Shown one piece after another: positions 52,107-61,613 of a stretch of 64,000 bases of DNA. The stretch spans positions 1 through 64,000 of the forward strand of contig JAJFGF010000047.1 of the NCBI GenBank assembly GCA_021776245.1, in the 5' to 3' direction. Made by a program: the position numbers and the translations under genes. The notes under the pieces were generated by a model, which saw nothing but the letters and a program-made list of their open reading frames with translations, ran no database searches and was not told the origin of the DNA. How positions within the stretch are numbered: the stretch's first letter is position 1; each line of letters starts with the position of its first letter. This DNA is from Hyphococcus sp. GTDB lineage: Bacteria; Pseudomonadota; Alphaproteobacteria; Caulobacterales; Parvularculaceae.

Positions 52107-53045
52107 GTGAAGCTTTCCAGTAACGGCATTGAGCTATTGAAGCGTTTTGAAGGCCTCGCGCTTGAAGCCTATCAGGATATCGCGGGCGTCTGGACTATCG
52201 GATATGGCCACACCGGCCCTGATGTGAAGCCCGGCATGCGCATCACCGAAAGCGAAGCCGAAGAGCTCTTGCGCCGGGATATTAGCCCCCGCGAAAACGC
52301 CGTCGCCCGCCTCGCCTCGGTTTCTTTGAACCGCAACGAATTCGATGCGCTGGTGAGTTTTGTTTACAATATTGGCGTGGATGCGTTTCGCAGATCAACG
52401 CCGCTGCGCCGGCTCAATCGCGGCGATCGTCTTGGCGCGGCCGATGCGCTGGCCTGGTGGAACAAAGCGACAATAGGCGGCCGTTTGCGTGAAGTGATCG
52501 GGCTGACGCGTCGCCGCGCAGCAGAACGCGCACTGTTTCTGACGCCAACCACACCGTTGATCTTCGGCGAACCGGACAATGTTGAAGAAGACACCCGCGC
52601 GACGCCGGTGGAAGCGCCGCCGCGGCGCACCGGTATTGCTGAAAGCCGCACAGTGCAGGGCGCAACTGTTGCCGGCGGCGCCGGCGTCGCCGCCTCATCG
52701 ATGCAGGGCGACAGCAGTGGCCCGGCGCGTCAGGCCGGAGGGCCTGCGGCCGGCGGCGCAAGCGATGGCGCCCCTTCCAGCAATTCTGCAAATGGCGACC
52801 AATCTGTTGCCGTCGATAGCGACGGCAATGTGACGCTTGGCGAAGAGACTGGCGGCGAAGAGTCGGGCGGCGAGGAAACCGGCGACACCGAAGAGATTAT
52901 TCTTGATACGGGCGACATGCCAACGCGTGAGGACGTCACCGCGGTTGAAGCGCAAATACAATTTGCCCTTCTCATCCTGATCGTCCTGTCGGTGCTGTTT
53001 GTGATATACGCCCGGTTCGACGACTGGCGCAATTACCGGCGCTAG
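52107..53045 (+). CDS. GH24 phage-type lysozyme with C-terminal TM segment
   Basis: GIELLKRFEGLALEAYQDIAGVWTIGYGHTGPDVKPGMRITESEAEELLRRD..NEFDALVSFVYNIG; Gly/Ser-rich acidic linker then FALLILIVLSVLFVIYARF. Confidence 0.9.
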   Translation: MKLSSNGIELLKRFEGLALEAYQDIAGVWTIGYGHTGPDVKPGMRITESEAEELLRRDISPRENAVARLASVSLNRNEFDALVSFVYNIGVDAFRRSTPLRRLNRGDRLGAADALAWWNKATIGGRLREVIGLTRRRAAERALFLTPTTPLIFGEPDNVEEDTRATPVEAPPRRTGIAESRTVQGATVAGGAGVAASSMQGDSSGPARQAGGPAAGGASDGAPSSNSANGDQSVAVDSDGNVTLGEETGGEESGGEETGDTEEIILDTGDMPTREDVTAVEAQIQFALLILIVLSVLFVIYARFDDWRNYRR

Positions 53046-53220
53046 GAGCGTGATCAGGAAAAGTGGCTTCCGGTTTTCCGGTTCGATCACGCGACCAGTA
53101 AAAACCGGAGCGTGATCAGGAAAAGTGGCTTCCGGTTTTTCGGTTCGATCACGCGACAAACAATAACGGGAGCGTGATCAGGCGTTAAAGGCTTCGCCGT
53201 TAAGTTTCCAGTTCGGTCAC
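53046..53220. repeat. Array B of the same 62-bp-period palindromic repeat, 3 units
   Basis: AGCGTGATC begins at 53047, 53109 and 53171 (62-bp period); last unit is a divergent hairpin variant, as in array A. Confidence 0.95.
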
Positions 53221-53367
53221 TTTCCAGTCTCGCGTCGCCTGAAAGCGCGTGACCTGTAATTGTCCGGAGCGCAGCGCATCAAATCTTTCCGCCCGGAGAC
53301 GGGCGTGAGCAGCCAGGCCGCGCATCAGATCCGCGCGCATGCGAGGATTTTCAATATTGGAAATCGC

Positions 53368-53919
53368 TTAATAGGCGTGACGCCAGCCAGCCCACCCTTC
53401 GGCAATCAGCAGCATGAACAGAGCCGTTTCATCGCCAATGTCAGTAATCGTAAACCCGCCATCGCGCAGGATTGTTTCATATTCGCCATGGGTGCGCGGC
53501 GCGCCGTATTTAAATGCCGGAAAACACGGGCGCAGACGCGCGCCCTTACGCGCAACGGTGAAGTCAACAAAAACCGCTTTGGCGCCGGGCAGCAAAAGCT
53601 CTGCTGCAAGACGCGTAAAGGCGACCGGATCGGGGTCTCTGTGAATTTCACCGCAGGAATACGCGCCGGCGATTGACGCCTTATGGAGTTTTTGCAGCGC
53701 TTCGTCATATGCGCGAAGCTCGCCGTGACTGTAATTGTCATGGCGGGTCAGGCCGGAAACTTTCCACCGCGTACCGTGTTTAAGATCGTTCAGGCGCGCG
53801 CCGCCGCCGGCGCCGAACACATATCCTTCCCACCATGCGTAAAATTTACGCCGTGCAAAAGCAATTCTTGCCCGCATTCCCGGCAATTCTGTAGCGGCCG
53901 ACGCCACAAGCGCAATCAA
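53368..53919 (-). CDS. Possible truncated SAM-methyltransferase-like protein
   Basis: RARIAFARRKFYAWWEGYVFG..LAAELLLPGAKAVFVDFTVARKGARLRPCFPAFKYGAPRTHGEYETILRDGGFTITDIGDET; no clear SAM-binding Gly-rich loop. Confidence 0.4.
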   Translation of the reverse strand: MIALVASAATELPGMRARIAFARRKFYAWWEGYVFGAGGGARLNDLKHGTRWKVSGLTRHDNYSHGELRAYDEALQKLHKASIAGAYSCGEIHRDPDPVAFTRLAAELLLPGAKAVFVDFTVARKGARLRPCFPAFKYGAPRTHGEYETILRDGGFTITDIGDETALFMLLIAEGWAGWRHAY

Positions 53920-54163
53920 TTCCCAATTGCTTCACGCGCTAATCACGCGCTACTGCACGCATAGATGATGGCGATTCATAGACCGTTAAGGCTGAAAAAA
54001 CGTTAAAGACAGCGCCCCAACGGCTTACGTCAAAGTGATAATGCGGTTCTCATTTTCGCTTTGGCGCGGCCGCCCTCATGGATGTCTTTGGCCGCCGCGC
54101 CTTATGGCGCGTAAGCCTGCGTAACGTTTGAATGCTCAACGGTCATTTTATCGACCGTTGGGA

Positions 54164-54568
54164 TCAGAGCGGCTTTTCACACATCAATTGGGCAAGATTT
54201 CCTTCTGAATCTTTAAAACCCGCCATCCACAATTCACTTTTCGCGGTTTTGTGGATTGCTGATGGCGGATGAAGGAAATCAACGCCCTTCGCCTTGAGGC
54301 GTTCATAGGCGGCGTCAATATCGCCAACACTGTAATACAAAAATGAATTTGCCCGATATTCCGGACTCGTGGGCACACCGAGATAAAGCCGCACGCCGCC
54401 GCATTCAAAAAACGCCATTTTCTGTTCGGCGACCTCAAACAGCATTGGCAATTCCAGAACGTCTTTATAGAACGCTTTTGCGCGCTCAAAATCGCTGGCG
54501 CTAATATGAATTTGCCCGATTGAACTCAGCGCAGCCGCAGATGCTGCGCTTTTCGATGCGTCTTGCAT
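54164..54568 (-). CDS. VOC (glyoxalase) family protein
   Basis: IGQIHISASDFERAKAFYKDVLELPMLFEVAEQKMAFFECGGVRLYLG..YYSVGDIDAAYERLKAKGVDFLHPP..GFKDSEGNLAQLM. Confidence 0.92.
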   Translation of the reverse strand: MQDASKSAASAAALSSIGQIHISASDFERAKAFYKDVLELPMLFEVAEQKMAFFECGGVRLYLGVPTSPEYRANSFLYYSVGDIDAAYERLKAKGVDFLHPPSAIHKTAKSELWMAGFKDSEGNLAQLMCEKPL

Positions 54569-54605
54569 GTCTGATTGCTCCTGCTATGATAATTAATCAT
54601 GTTAA

Positions 54606-54615
54606 TTGTTAACAA
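54606..54615. promoter_or_regulatory. Candidate MarR-type operator (TTGTTAACAA palindrome) between divergent VOC and MarR genes
   Basis: 10-bp perfect palindrome in AT-rich divergent region. Confidence 0.4.
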
Positions 54616-54671
54616 GGTTAAACATATTGTCAATCCCGTCCCTGCCCGCCGGCGCCGAAAAAACAGAATTG

Positions 54672-55082
54672 ATGCAGATTGCCAATGCGCTCCATTCCCT
54701 GTCGGTTCACCTGCTCCGCCGCGCACGCACTGCCGACAAGACAAGCGGTCTGACCCCCGAAAGATTGTCGCTGTTGTCAGTTTTGGCCTATGCGGGCCCG
54801 CAAAGCATTAATCGCCTGTCGGAAATTGAAGGCGTTTCGGCCCCGGCGATTTCGCGCAGCGTCTCATCTCTTGAAAAGATGGGCCTGGTTGGGCGCATCC
54901 GCGGGCGCGACGACAATCGCGCGGTCATTGTGCGAACAACGCCCAGGGGCAAAAGACTGATGGAGACGGGGCGGCGACGAAGAATTGAGCTTATCGCCGA
55001 GGAGCTGGCGCTTCTCGATAAAAAGAGTCTTTCGCGGCTTACGCATATCAGCAGCGTTCTTGAGCGGCTGAATCCTTCGTGA
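54672..55082 (+). CDS. MarR-family transcriptional regulator
   Basis: LTPERLSLLSVLAYAGPQSINRLSEIEGVSAPAISRSVSSLEKMGLVGRIRGRDDNRAVIVRTTPRGKRLME; start could be upstream (54606). Confidence 0.9.
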   Translation: MQIANALHSLSVHLLRRARTADKTSGLTPERLSLLSVLAYAGPQSINRLSEIEGVSAPAISRSVSSLEKMGLVGRIRGRDDNRAVIVRTTPRGKRLMETGRRRRIELIAEELALLDKKSLSRLTHISSVLERLNPS

Positions 55083-55143
55083 CGCGAGCTGCACTCGCCC
55101 TCAGGATGAAGTGAAAGTTGATCTAAAAAAACGCCTTTAGAGA

Positions 55144-55746
55144 CTATCGTAACAGGGCGCGCACGCGTTTGCGTAATACCGGCAACAGCTCTTCCTCAAA
55201 CCACAAATTCTTTTTGAGCCAGCCATTGTTGCGCCAGGAAGGATGCGGCGTTGGAAAATATGCAGGGGTAAAGTCCCGCCACGCTGCAACAGTTTCGGTC
55301 AACGACTTTCTGGCCGTCCCATTAAGGTGCCATTTCTGCGCATAACCGCCGACGAGAATAGCCGTTTTTATATTTGGCGCCGCCGCCATCAATCGCGCGC
55401 GCCAATGAGCGGCGCATTCCTTGCGCGGCGGCAGGTCGCCGCCTTTTGCGTCATAACCGGGAAAGCAAAAGCCCATGGGAATGATCGCAACGCGTTTAGC
55501 ATCATAAAATTCATCGGTGGAAACATTAAGCCATGCGCGCAGGCGATCTCCGGAAGGGTCCGTAAACGGCTTGCCGCTTTGATGCACAAGATTGCCCGGC
55601 GCCTGCCCGAAAATCGCAAGTTTTGCAGATTTTGAAATCTGCAGAACCGGCCGTGGTTCATGAGGCAGCGGCGCATTGAACGGCGCCTCTATGCAAATCC
55701 GGCAGGCGCGGATTTCCTTTAACAACGGCGCAAGTGGTTCAGCCAT
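55144..55746 (-). CDS. Uracil-DNA glycosylase family protein
   Basis: LAPLLKEIRACRIC..AKLAIFGQAPGNLVHQSGKPFTDPSGDRLRAWLNVSTDEFYD..VAIIPMGFCFPGYDAKGGDLPPRKECA..PTPHPSWRNNGWL. Confidence 0.88.
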   Translation of the reverse strand: MAEPLAPLLKEIRACRICIEAPFNAPLPHEPRPVLQISKSAKLAIFGQAPGNLVHQSGKPFTDPSGDRLRAWLNVSTDEFYDAKRVAIIPMGFCFPGYDAKGGDLPPRKECAAHWRARLMAAAPNIKTAILVGGYAQKWHLNGTARKSLTETVAAWRDFTPAYFPTPHPSWRNNGWLKKNLWFEEELLPVLRKRVRALLR

Positions 55747-56137
55747 CATCCTTCGACAAATGCGCCAATATGTCGGCGTTTGCTTCCCAATGCTGGCCGT
55801 CAAACGGGCGAATGTCGATATTGGAAAATTGCGATCCGTCCATGCAACGCAAATTGAGCGAATAGCCGTCGGGATTAGACCGCGGCACATAAAAGGACTT
55901 AACGCCGCAAATCTTGCAGAAATAATGTTTCGCAACGCCTGTGTTGAAACGATATTCCGTCAGCTGGTTTTCGCCCTTCAAAAGGCGAAATTTCGACTTC
56001 GGGACGATGAGATGCAAAAACCCCACCATCTGACACATCGAGCAATTGCATTCGTCGATGACCACATCGTCATCGGTTTCCGCCTCCCAGGCGACAGCGC
56101 CGCAATGACAGCCGCCTTTTTTCAAGCTCCTGGTCAT
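55739..56137 (-). CDS. GFA-family (glutathione-dependent formaldehyde-activating-like) protein
   Basis: GGCHCGAVAWEAETDDDVVIDECNCSMCQMVGF..YRFNTGVAKHYFCKICGVKSFYVPRSNPDGYSLNLRC. Confidence 0.93.
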   Translation of the reverse strand: MTRSLKKGGCHCGAVAWEAETDDDVVIDECNCSMCQMVGFLHLIVPKSKFRLLKGENQLTEYRFNTGVAKHYFCKICGVKSFYVPRSNPDGYSLNLRCMDGSQFSNIDIRPFDGQHWEANADILAHLSKDDG

Positions 56138-56156
56138 GATGCGCCAGCAAACCGGG

Positions 56157-57422
56157 TCACGGCAAAATCAAACCGGCAAGCGCCGCGCTCATCAGATTGG
56201 ATAATGATCCCGCCAAAACAGCGTATACGCCATATCTCGCGATCTCACTCATCCGGTCGGGAATGAGCGATCCTAACCCGCCAAGCAGGATCGCAATGGA
56301 GGAAACATTGGCAAAACCGCACAGCGCGAAGGTGACGATCGCAACCGTCTTCGGGCTTAGCGTGTCAGCCTGACCAATCAGACTGATATAGGCGACAAAT
56401 TCGTTGAGGATCAGCTTTTCGCCAAAGATTGCGCCGGCCGCCTGCGCTTCGGCCCAGGGGATGCTCAGCAGATACATCATGGGCGCAAAAACCCAACCCA
56501 GAATCTTCTGCGCGGAAAGGTCCTCCATGCCGATCAGCCCGCCAATGCCGCCCAGCAATCCGTTGACCAGCGCGATCAACCCGACAAAGGCGATCAGCAT
56601 GGCGCCAATCGTCAGCGCGAGTTTCAAACCGTCCTGAGCGCCGACGGCGGCAGCCATAACGACGTTTGTATGCGGCGAGCGTTCCTTGGTGATCGCCAAC
56701 ACCGTCAATTTGTTTTCTTCTTTTTCGTCACCATCGGGAATAATCAGCTTGGCCATCAGAAGGCCGCCGGGCGCCGCCATAAAGCTTGCGGCCAGCAGAT
56801 ATTTGAGTTCGACGCCGAGCTGTGCATAAGCCGCAAGCACCGTACCGGCCACAGATGCAAGACCTGACACCATGATCGCAAAGAGTTGCGGGCCGGTTAC
56901 CCTGCTCAGATAAGGTTTAATGGCAAGCGGCGCTTCGGTCTGACCAACAAAGACATTGGCCGCCGCATTGAGAGACTCGACCGGGCGCGTGCCGATAATG
57001 ATCTGAAGAAAGCCGCCGACGCCAGCGACAATCATCTGCATGACGCGCAAATGATAAAGCACCGACATCAGCGCGGAAAAAAATATGATGATGGGTAACA
57101 CATGGATAGCGAAAACAACGCCGAAATTGTCTCCTGCCAGTTGGCCGAACACCATGCCGATCCCGGCATTTGCATAGCCAAGGATGTTCGTCACGCCTTG
57201 CGCCATGGCCCCGATGACATCTTTGCCGACAGAGGTATAAAGCACAAAAAAGCCGACGGCGGCTTGCAGCGCAAAAGCACTTAAAACAATCCGGAAATTA
57301 ATCGCCCTGCGGTTTTTGGAAAATATCACCGCAATGGCGATGATCGCGATGACGCCAAGGAGCCCGATGACGCGGCCCTGAAGCAGTTCGAATATGTTTA
57401 CGCCCAAAATATTGCCGTCCAT
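56157..57422 (-). CDS. NupC/concentrative nucleoside transporter family protein
   Basis: [101 protein letters not shown]. Confidence 0.95.
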   Translation of the reverse strand: MDGNILGVNIFELLQGRVIGLLGVIAIIAIAVIFSKNRRAINFRIVLSAFALQAAVGFFVLYTSVGKDVIGAMAQGVTNILGYANAGIGMVFGQLAGDNFGVVFAIHVLPIIIFFSALMSVLYHLRVMQMIVAGVGGFLQIIIGTRPVESLNAAANVFVGQTEAPLAIKPYLSRVTGPQLFAIMVSGLASVAGTVLAAYAQLGVELKYLLAASFMAAPGGLLMAKLIIPDGDEKEENKLTVLAITKERSPHTNVVMAAAVGAQDGLKLALTIGAMLIAFVGLIALVNGLLGGIGGLIGMEDLSAQKILGWVFAPMMYLLSIPWAEAQAAGAIFGEKLILNEFVAYISLIGQADTLSPKTVAIVTFALCGFANVSSIAILLGGLGSLIPDRMSEIARYGVYAVLAGSLSNLMSAALAGLILP

Positions 57423-57655
57423 TCGTCACCTTTTATCTTTCACGCGCGTCCAGATTCTGTGACACAGCTGATGCAACGATAGCCGGGCAGCGCCCAGGAC
57501 CAATCATGGCCCTCACCCCGTGGCGGCTTTCAGAACCACGGACTATGGACAAAGTGGCCGCGCTTGTCACTGATTTCGTTGAAAAATATGCTGGTTGCGT
57601 CTTGCGGCGGCAGCCCTAAAGTGCGCCGCACAATAAGATGATAAAGGACTGAAAA

Positions 57656-59155
57656 ATGCTTGCCATCCCCCGCGCCGATCTGAAATCCAACACGCTTGCC
57701 TATGAGGTCACGCCGCTGGTGAAGCCGACGGGCTTTCGCGAATATGACGCGCGCTGGGTTCTCGAAAAGGAAATAAACCTTCTCGGCATTCAGGCGCTCG
57801 GCCAGGGCCTTGGCACGCTGATCCGGGAAATGGGCAAGGAGCCCCGCATTGTTGTTGGTCATGATTTTCGCAGCTATTCAACGTCAATCAAACAGGCATT
57901 GATCGTCGGGCTGATGAGCGCGGGCATCGAGGTCAATGACATCGGCCTTGCGCTGTCGCCGGTCGCCTATTTTGCGCAGTTCGATCTTGATATTCCCTGT
58001 GTCGCCATGGTCACCGCCAGCCACAATGAAAATGGCTGGACCGGCGTCAAGATGGGCGCCGCGCGGCCGCTGACTTTCGGCCCCGATGAAATGGGCCGGT
58101 TGAAGGAAATTGTCCTCAATGGCGAATTAAAATCATTTGCCGGCGGTTCCTATAAATTCATCGACGGCGTGCGCACACGTTATATGGATGATCTTTCCGA
58201 AGGCGTTAAGATCAAGCGCAAGCTGAAAGTGATCGCCGCCTGCGGCAACGGCACTGCCGGCGCCTATGCGCCGGAAACGCTGGCGCGGCTGGGCATTGAA
58301 GTGATCCCCATGGATGCGGAGCTTGATCATTCTTTCCCGCGCTACAATCCGAACCCGGAAGATATGGAAATGCTGCACGCCATGCGCGATGCGGTGCGCG
58401 AACATGGCGCAGACGTTGCGCTTGGTTTCGACGGCGACGGCGATCGCTGCGGCGTTGTCGATGATGAGGGCGAAGAAATTTTTGCGGACAAGATCGGCGT
58501 TCTCATCGCCCGGGATCTTTCAGCCCTGCACAGGAACGCACAATTTGTTGTGGATGTGAAATCCACGGGGCTGTTTGTGACCGACCCGGTCTTGCTCGCA
58601 AATGGCGCAAAAACCGAATATTGGAAAACCGGTCATTCCTACATCAAACGCAAGAGCCACGAGATGGGCGCCCTTGCCGGCTTTGAAAAATCCGGTCACT
58701 TCTTTTTCAATAAGCCGATCGGACGCGGCTATGATGACGGGCTTGTCGCCGCCATTGCGCTGTTGCATATGCTTGACCGCAATCCGGACAAAAAGCTCTC
58801 CGATTTACGAAAGAGCCTGCCGGTCACCTATCAGTCGCCGACCATGTCGCCCCATTGCGCCGATGAAACCAAATATGGCGTCGTCGATAAAATCGTCAAA
58901 ACCATTGAAGACCGTGCGAAATCAGGCGGCGAGATCATCGGCCAGAAAATCCGCGATGTGGTCACTGTCAACGGCGTCAGGATTACCGCCGAGGACGGCA
59001 CCTGGGGCCTTGTGCGTGCATCGTCGAACAAACCTGAACTGGTCGTCGTCGTCGAAAGCCCGACATCGAAAGAGAATATGAAAGCGATGTTCGACGAGCT
59101 GGACGCGGTGCTCAAAACGCATCCGGAGATTGGCGCGTATAATCAGAAGATTTAG
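57656..59155 (+). CDS. Phosphomannomutase/phosphoglucomutase
   Basis: GFREYDARWVLEKEINLLGIQALGQGLGTLIREMG..VVGHDFRSYSTSIKQALIVGLMSAGIEV..VTASHNENGWTGVKMG..LGFDGDGDRCGVVDDEGEEIFADK. Confidence 0.95.
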   Translation: MLAIPRADLKSNTLAYEVTPLVKPTGFREYDARWVLEKEINLLGIQALGQGLGTLIREMGKEPRIVVGHDFRSYSTSIKQALIVGLMSAGIEVNDIGLALSPVAYFAQFDLDIPCVAMVTASHNENGWTGVKMGAARPLTFGPDEMGRLKEIVLNGELKSFAGGSYKFIDGVRTRYMDDLSEGVKIKRKLKVIAACGNGTAGAYAPETLARLGIEVIPMDAELDHSFPRYNPNPEDMEMLHAMRDAVREHGADVALGFDGDGDRCGVVDDEGEEIFADKIGVLIARDLSALHRNAQFVVDVKSTGLFVTDPVLLANGAKTEYWKTGHSYIKRKSHEMGALAGFEKSGHFFFNKPIGRGYDDGLVAAIALLHMLDRNPDKKLSDLRKSLPVTYQSPTMSPHCADETKYGVVDKIVKTIEDRAKSGGEIIGQKIRDVVTVNGVRITAEDGTWGLVRASSNKPELVVVVESPTSKENMKAMFDELDAVLKTHPEIGAYNQKI

Positions 59156-59413
59156 GCGCTCATAGACAATGGCGACATATTAGCCTGCCTGAAACGGCTT
59201 TGATTGCACGATTGACTTGAAGTCAGGGTCCCGCACACACGCGCATAGCGGACCGCAGGCGCCGTTCCACTATCTGAAAAAGTCCTACATTGCCGATAAA
59301 TGCACTGCACTGCTGTTCCTGCCGAACAGCTCGAAAAACCTTATGACTCAACGCCGAAAGGAATTGCGCAACATTCGTGAAATAAACAATACGCAATAAA
59401 GCTAGCAACCGTT

Positions 59414-59851
59414 CTAACGATGTTCGGCCGCGCAAAAGTCGTGATTGGATAAGATTTCCATCACTCGGCAATCCGAAATGCGATCGACAGCGCATTCCTT
59501 GATCATCCGATTGAGTTCACGTTCAAGTGCTTTGAGCCGTTTAATCCGCTGTTTAACGTCAGAGGCGTGTCGTTTTGCAATCTCGTCAACTTCCGCACAG
59601 GAATGGTTTTCATCTTGTGACAGGGCAATCAGTTCTCGAACCGCCTCAAGCGGAAAGCCGAGATCGCGCGTGTGCCGGATAAACCGCATCCGCTCAATCG
59701 CCTTTTGATCGTAAACCCGCTGGCCGCCCGCTGACCGACCCGGCGGATCAATCAGCCCGATGCTCTCATAATAGCGGATCGTCGTCACCTTGACGCCGGA
59801 CGCAGCGGCGAGCGCGCCTATCATCACGGATTTATTTTCAGATTTCCGCAT
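59414..59851 (-). CDS. MerR-family transcriptional regulator (heavy-metal type)
   Basis: IGALAAASGVKVTTIRYYESIGLIDPPGRSAGGQRVYDQKAIERMRFIRHTRDLGFPLEAVRELIALSQ; start 59851 or 59824. Confidence 0.92.
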   Translation of the reverse strand: MRKSENKSVMIGALAAASGVKVTTIRYYESIGLIDPPGRSAGGQRVYDQKAIERMRFIRHTRDLGFPLEAVRELIALSQDENHSCAEVDEIAKRHASDVKQRIKRLKALERELNRMIKECAVDRISDCRVMEILSNHDFCAAEHR

Positions 59852-59859
59852 TTTGCCTC

Positions 59860-59890
59860 TTGAACCTACAGGTGCTGTAGCGATTAGGTT
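59860..59890 (+). promoter_or_regulatory. MerR-type promoter/operator: TTGAAC-N19-TAGGTT with CTACAG-GTG-CTGTAG dyad
   Basis: Dyad at 59866-59880 lies in a 19-bp spacer between -35-like and -10-like hexamers, directly upstream of the CDF-like gene. Confidence 0.75.
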
Positions 59891-59921
59891 ATTAGTCAAG
59901 GCAATTCAATGGAGAGCCCCG

Positions 59922-60569
59922 ATGCCGGGATGCGTCCACCAGGAATTAAGAGAAGAAGGCCAATTTGACGGTCGGGCGCCGGCCTTTAAGCGGGCGCTGA
60001 TCGCTGTCATCGCCATCAACGGCGCGATGTTCCTCGTCGAAGTCTTCGCCGGATATCTCGCCGGCTCCCAGGCGCTGAAAGCCGACGCCCTCGATTTCGC
60101 CGGCGACACCGCGACCTATATGTTGAGCCTCGCCGTCATCGGCGCATCGTTGCGCATTCGATCAACGGCGGCGCTTTTTAAGGGCGCAAGCCTTGGATTG
60201 ATGGCGCTGTTTGTTCTGGCGACAACAGTTGTGAGCGCTTTTACCGGCGCGGCGCCGGAAGCAAATGTAATGAGCGGGATTGGCCTCCTGGCGCTCGCGG
60301 CCAATGTCGTCAGCGTCCTTATTCTTCTTCGATGGCGCGACGGCGACGCAAATATTCGATCCGTATGGCTCTGTTCGCGCAATGACGCGATCGGCAATGT
60401 CGCGGTTATCGGTGCGGGCGCTGCGGTTTGGGCAACGGGTTCGTTCTGGCCGGATCTCATCGTTGCAACGCTGCTCGCGGGCCTCTTTGCAAAATCTTCA
60501 ATCGCCATTGTCACGCAGGCGCTTCGTGAACGCCGAGGATCGCTCAACATCGCAAAAACAGACAGCTAA
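59922..60569 (+). CDS. Cation-efflux (CDF-like) transporter
   Basis: FKRALIAVIAINGAMFLVEVFAGYLAGSQALKADALDFAGDTATYMLSLAVIG..RSVWLCSRNDAIGNVAVIGAG. Confidence 0.88.
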   Translation: MPGCVHQELREEGQFDGRAPAFKRALIAVIAINGAMFLVEVFAGYLAGSQALKADALDFAGDTATYMLSLAVIGASLRIRSTAALFKGASLGLMALFVLATTVVSAFTGAAPEANVMSGIGLLALAANVVSVLILLRWRDGDANIRSVWLCSRNDAIGNVAVIGAGAAVWATGSFWPDLIVATLLAGLFAKSSIAIVTQALRERRGSLNIAKTDS

Positions 60570-60666
60570 AGTTGATTAAACGGATTCTCCTTTTGGCGGC
60601 GGCAAACGCCGCCCCGTCGGTTCCCTTGGCCTTGCTCATCAAGCATGGTTTTTCAAAGGAAGATCT

Positions 60667-61122
60667 ATGTATCTGAAAATAGGGTTGATAGCTTCTTTGG
60701 TTATCGTTGCTAGCGACCTCGCTGCTAAATGGTTCGTTGCAGCTTTGGTTATGAATCCGCCGCGAGTGATCGAGGTCGTGCCATTTTTTAATTTGGTGCT
60801 GGTTCACAACCGCGGGATCAGCTTCGGTCTTTTTAACTCTGCAAATCCTGCGACGCCCATCCTTATATCATCATTTGCGATCATCATCGTGGTAATTTTA
60901 ACTGCTTGGCTTCGAAGGAGCAGGAACATCGTCGAAGCCGCCGGTATTGGGGCCATTATTGGCGGCGCCTCGGCAAACGTCATTGATCGCGTCGCTGATG
61001 GATCTGTGACAGATTTTCTTGATTTTTATATTGGCGCCGTTCACTGGCCTGCATTCAATTTTGCGGATGCTGCTATTTTCTGTGGAGCCGCGATGATCGT
61101 CTTGCGGCCTCGGACTGAATAA
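60667..61122 (+). CDS. lspA: Signal peptidase II
   Basis: ASDLAAKWFVAALV..VIEVVPFFNLVLVHNRGISFGLFNS..GAIIGGASANVIDRVADGSVTDFLDFYIGAVHWPAFNFADAAIFCGA. Confidence 0.93.
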   Translation: MYLKIGLIASLVIVASDLAAKWFVAALVMNPPRVIEVVPFFNLVLVHNRGISFGLFNSANPATPILISSFAIIIVVILTAWLRRSRNIVEAAGIGAIIGGASANVIDRVADGSVTDFLDFYIGAVHWPAFNFADAAIFCGAAMIVLRPRTE

Positions 61123-61199
61123 TTGCAACCAATTCAAAAACATGCATGTACGAAGATTTATAATGATTTGTCAGGAATATTGCGCTAGGACGCATTCAG

Positions 61200-61556
61200 A
61201 TGATGATTAGATTTCGACATATGTCTCGGTTTTTCGCGATTTTATTGGTTTCCGTTTGGGGCGCGCTCGGCGTAGTCGCACCTGTGCACGCTGCCGAGGA
61301 AGACATACATCACACCATGAATCATGACGGCGCCGAAGAGATTGCATCAAATAACGGTCAGCCGCTCGAAAAAGGCACGGGCCACCCGGAGCACGCAACG
61401 CACTGTCATTCCGGCGCCTGTCATTTTCATGCGATGGCGCGCAGCGCGTTGGGGTCCGGCGCCACGATTGATACGGCGACAACTCATGCGGTCGCGCAAT
61501 ATGACTTAATAGAACAAGCGGACCTGTCCGCCCCATTCCACCCTCCTCGAATCTGA
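61200..61556 (+). CDS. Secreted His-rich hypothetical protein
   Basis: Signal peptide then HHTMNHDG..GHPEHATHCHSGACHFHAMARS. Confidence 0.65.
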   Translation: MMIRFRHMSRFFAILLVSVWGALGVVAPVHAAEEDIHHTMNHDGAEEIASNNGQPLEKGTGHPEHATHCHSGACHFHAMARSALGSGATIDTATTHAVAQYDLIEQADLSAPFHPPRI

Positions 61557-61613
61557 CTGTCCACACGCGTTCGCGCGTTGTTTCAGTCAATCGATTCGAG
61601 AGGACTATGATCA

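Noticed and set aside
52107-53045. Prophage remnant called from the GH24 lysozyme
   Set aside because: No capsid, tail, integrase, holin or att-like features nearby; one lysozyme gene does not make a prophage.
50921-53220. Regular repeats resembling a CRISPR array
   Set aside because: The unit is a palindrome with near-identical intervening sequence, so there are no unique spacers, and no cas genes are nearby.
60580-60615. GC-rich hairpin GGCGGCGGCAAACGCCGCC before lspA as a terminator or attenuator
   Set aside because: No T-tract follows, and simple GCC-rich palindromes are common in this sequence; insufficient evidence.
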